Shown here piece by piece: positions 13,149 through 13,953 of a DNA stretch of 13,953 nt. Each line of letters starts with the position of its first letter. The stretch's first letter is position 1. The notes below the pieces were generated by a model, which did no database searches, was not told where the DNA came from, and saw nothing but the letters and a program-made list of their open reading frames with translations. The position numbers were made by a program, and so were the translations under genes. This stretch comes from AC-32 sp036522595 (GTDB taxonomy: Bacteria; Actinomycetota; Thermoleophilia; Gaiellales; Gaiellaceae). Where the stretch lies: NCBI GenBank assembly GCA_036522595.1, contig DATDFL010000036.1:1-13953 (forward strand), written 5' to 3'.

Positions 13149-13953
13149 GTGATTGTCTGCCTTGGCGATCTGCTCCTGGACGTGATCGTGCGCGCGCCGC
13201 AGCCGCTCGCTGCCGGCGCGGACACGGCGGTCGAGACCCGCGTGACCTCAGGCGGGCAGGCCGCGAACGTCGCATCGTGGGTCGCGGAGCTCGGCGAGCC
13301 GGTTCGGTTCATCGGCAAGCAGGCCGAGGACGCGGCCGGAGCGCTCGTGCGGTCACTGCTCGACGCGCGGGGCGTCCAGCTCGCCGGGCCTCGCGCAGAC
13401 GGGACGACGGGCGTGGTGGTCTCGCTCGTCGGCGAGGACGGCGAGCGCTCGATGGCGACCGACCGCGGTGTTGCTCCGGAGCTGCGCGAGGACGAGCTCG
13501 ACCCCGCCTGGCTTGCGGGGTGCCGGTGGATGCACCTCTCCGGCTACAGCCTGCTCGCCGACCCGATCGCCGGAGCGGCGCTCGCGGCCGGGCGGCTGGC
13601 GCGGGCCGAGGGCGCCCGGGTGAGCGTCGACCTCTCGTCCTGGAGCGCGATCCGCGCGCGTGGGCCCGCTGTCTTTCGGGAGAGCCTCGAGGAGCTTGCG
13701 CCAGACGTCGTCTTCGCGAACGAGCCGGAGTGGGAACTGGTCGGCGGCGCCTACGGCCTCGGCGAGACCGCCGTGGTGAAACGCGGCTCGCGAGGCGTGA
13801 TCCTGCACGGGCCGGATGGCTCGGAGGAGCACACCGCGGTCGGATCGGAAGTCGTCGATACGACCGGCGCGGGCGACGCGCTGGCGGCCGGTTTCATCGT
13901 CGGCGGGATCGAGCTGGGCCTCGAGACGGCGGCGCGCTGCGTGGCGCAGCTTG
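13149..13953 (+). CDS. PfkB-family carbohydrate/nucleoside kinase, C-terminus missing
   Basis: Ribokinase-like (PfkB) kinase; 268 complete codons before the right edge. Seen: N-terminal MIVCLGDLLLDVIV (1-14), sugar-binding SGGQAANVASW (34-44), FIGKQAEDAAG (54-64), the NEPE segment (191-194) and the PfkB signature 2 DTTGAGDALAAGF (237-249) with catalytic base D243. The substrate is uncertain: sugar, pseudouridine or another nucleoside are all compatible, and the downstream neighbour that might decide is outside the window. GTG 13149-13151 is the only start in frame near the N-terminal motif; no Shine-Dalgarno is present. It is divergent from the tiny membrane protein with only 15 bases between start codons. 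Confidence 0.9.
   Translation, partial: MIVCLGDLLLDVIVRAPQPLAAGADTAVETRVTSGGQAANVASWVAELGEPVRFIGKQAEDAAGALVRSLLDARGVQLAGPRADGTTGVVVSLVGEDGERSMATDRGVAPELREDELDPAWLAGCRWMHLSGYSLLADPIAGAALAAGRLARAEGARVSVDLSSWSAIRARGPAVFRESLEELAPDVVFANEPEWELVGGAYGLGETAVVKRGSRGVILHGPDGSEEHTAVGSEVVDTTGAGDALAAGFIVGGIELGLETAARCVAQL

Noticed and set aside
12922..13275. Upstream extension of the zinc-ribbon gene
   Set aside because: The family begins MPxYEYRC; the extra 118 residues are Arg/Pro-rich and overlap the small membrane-protein gene.
1..13953. Mobile elements, CRISPR arrays, phage or defence genes, attachment sites
   Set aside because: No repeats arrays, transposase or integrase motifs, or composition breaks were seen; tRNA-Gln has no visible duplicated 3' end nearby.

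Overview
The window is very GC-rich, tightly packed bacterial DNA with many GTG starts, start/stop overlaps of a few bases and several genes without a Shine-Dalgarno sequence. The gene content and order (rsmI, metG, tatD, rsmA/ksgA, ispE, tRNA-Gln, glmU, prs) match the core housekeeping neighbourhood known from Actinomycetota, including the Mycobacterium tuberculosis Rv1003-Rv1018c region. An actinobacterium, possibly a deep lineage such as Thermoleophilia, is the best inference; the class is not proven from this sequence alone.

Layout. Most of the window (1-10680) is read on the minus strand. In transcription order it holds a ROK-family sugar kinase and rsmI; then, from a strong promoter of its own, an M23-like envelope protein, metG, tatD, rsmA, a YjbQ-family gene, ispE and a four-helix membrane protein. 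A hairpin-rich gap of about 120 bases follows, then tRNA-Gln(UUG), glmU and prs, and finally a class III aminotransferase that runs off the left edge. To the right, a divergent plus-strand pair encodes a LytR-CpsA-Psr (LCP) protein and an unknown membrane-anchored protein. These converge on a minus-strand pair (FmdB-type zinc ribbon and a tiny membrane protein), which is in turn divergent from a PfkB-family kinase cut by the right edge.

Functional theme. glmU makes UDP-GlcNAc, ispE feeds the isoprenoid pathway (lipid carriers), the M23-like protein and the LCP protein act at the cell envelope, and prs makes PRPP. rsmI, rsmA, metG and tRNA-Gln serve translation. The mixture is envelope precursor supply plus ribosome and tRNA maintenance, as in other actinobacteria.

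No phage, transposon, CRISPR, toxin or defence module is visible, and I do not see a new multi-gene system. The points most worth checking are local: an M23-like protein whose HxH motif reads YVY and whose frame runs 260 bases into metG; glmU starting with TTG two bases after a tRNA; a three-stem inverted-repeat structure before that tRNA; a possible 33-codon leader ORF overlapping the aminotransferase start; and repeated signs of leaderless transcription.
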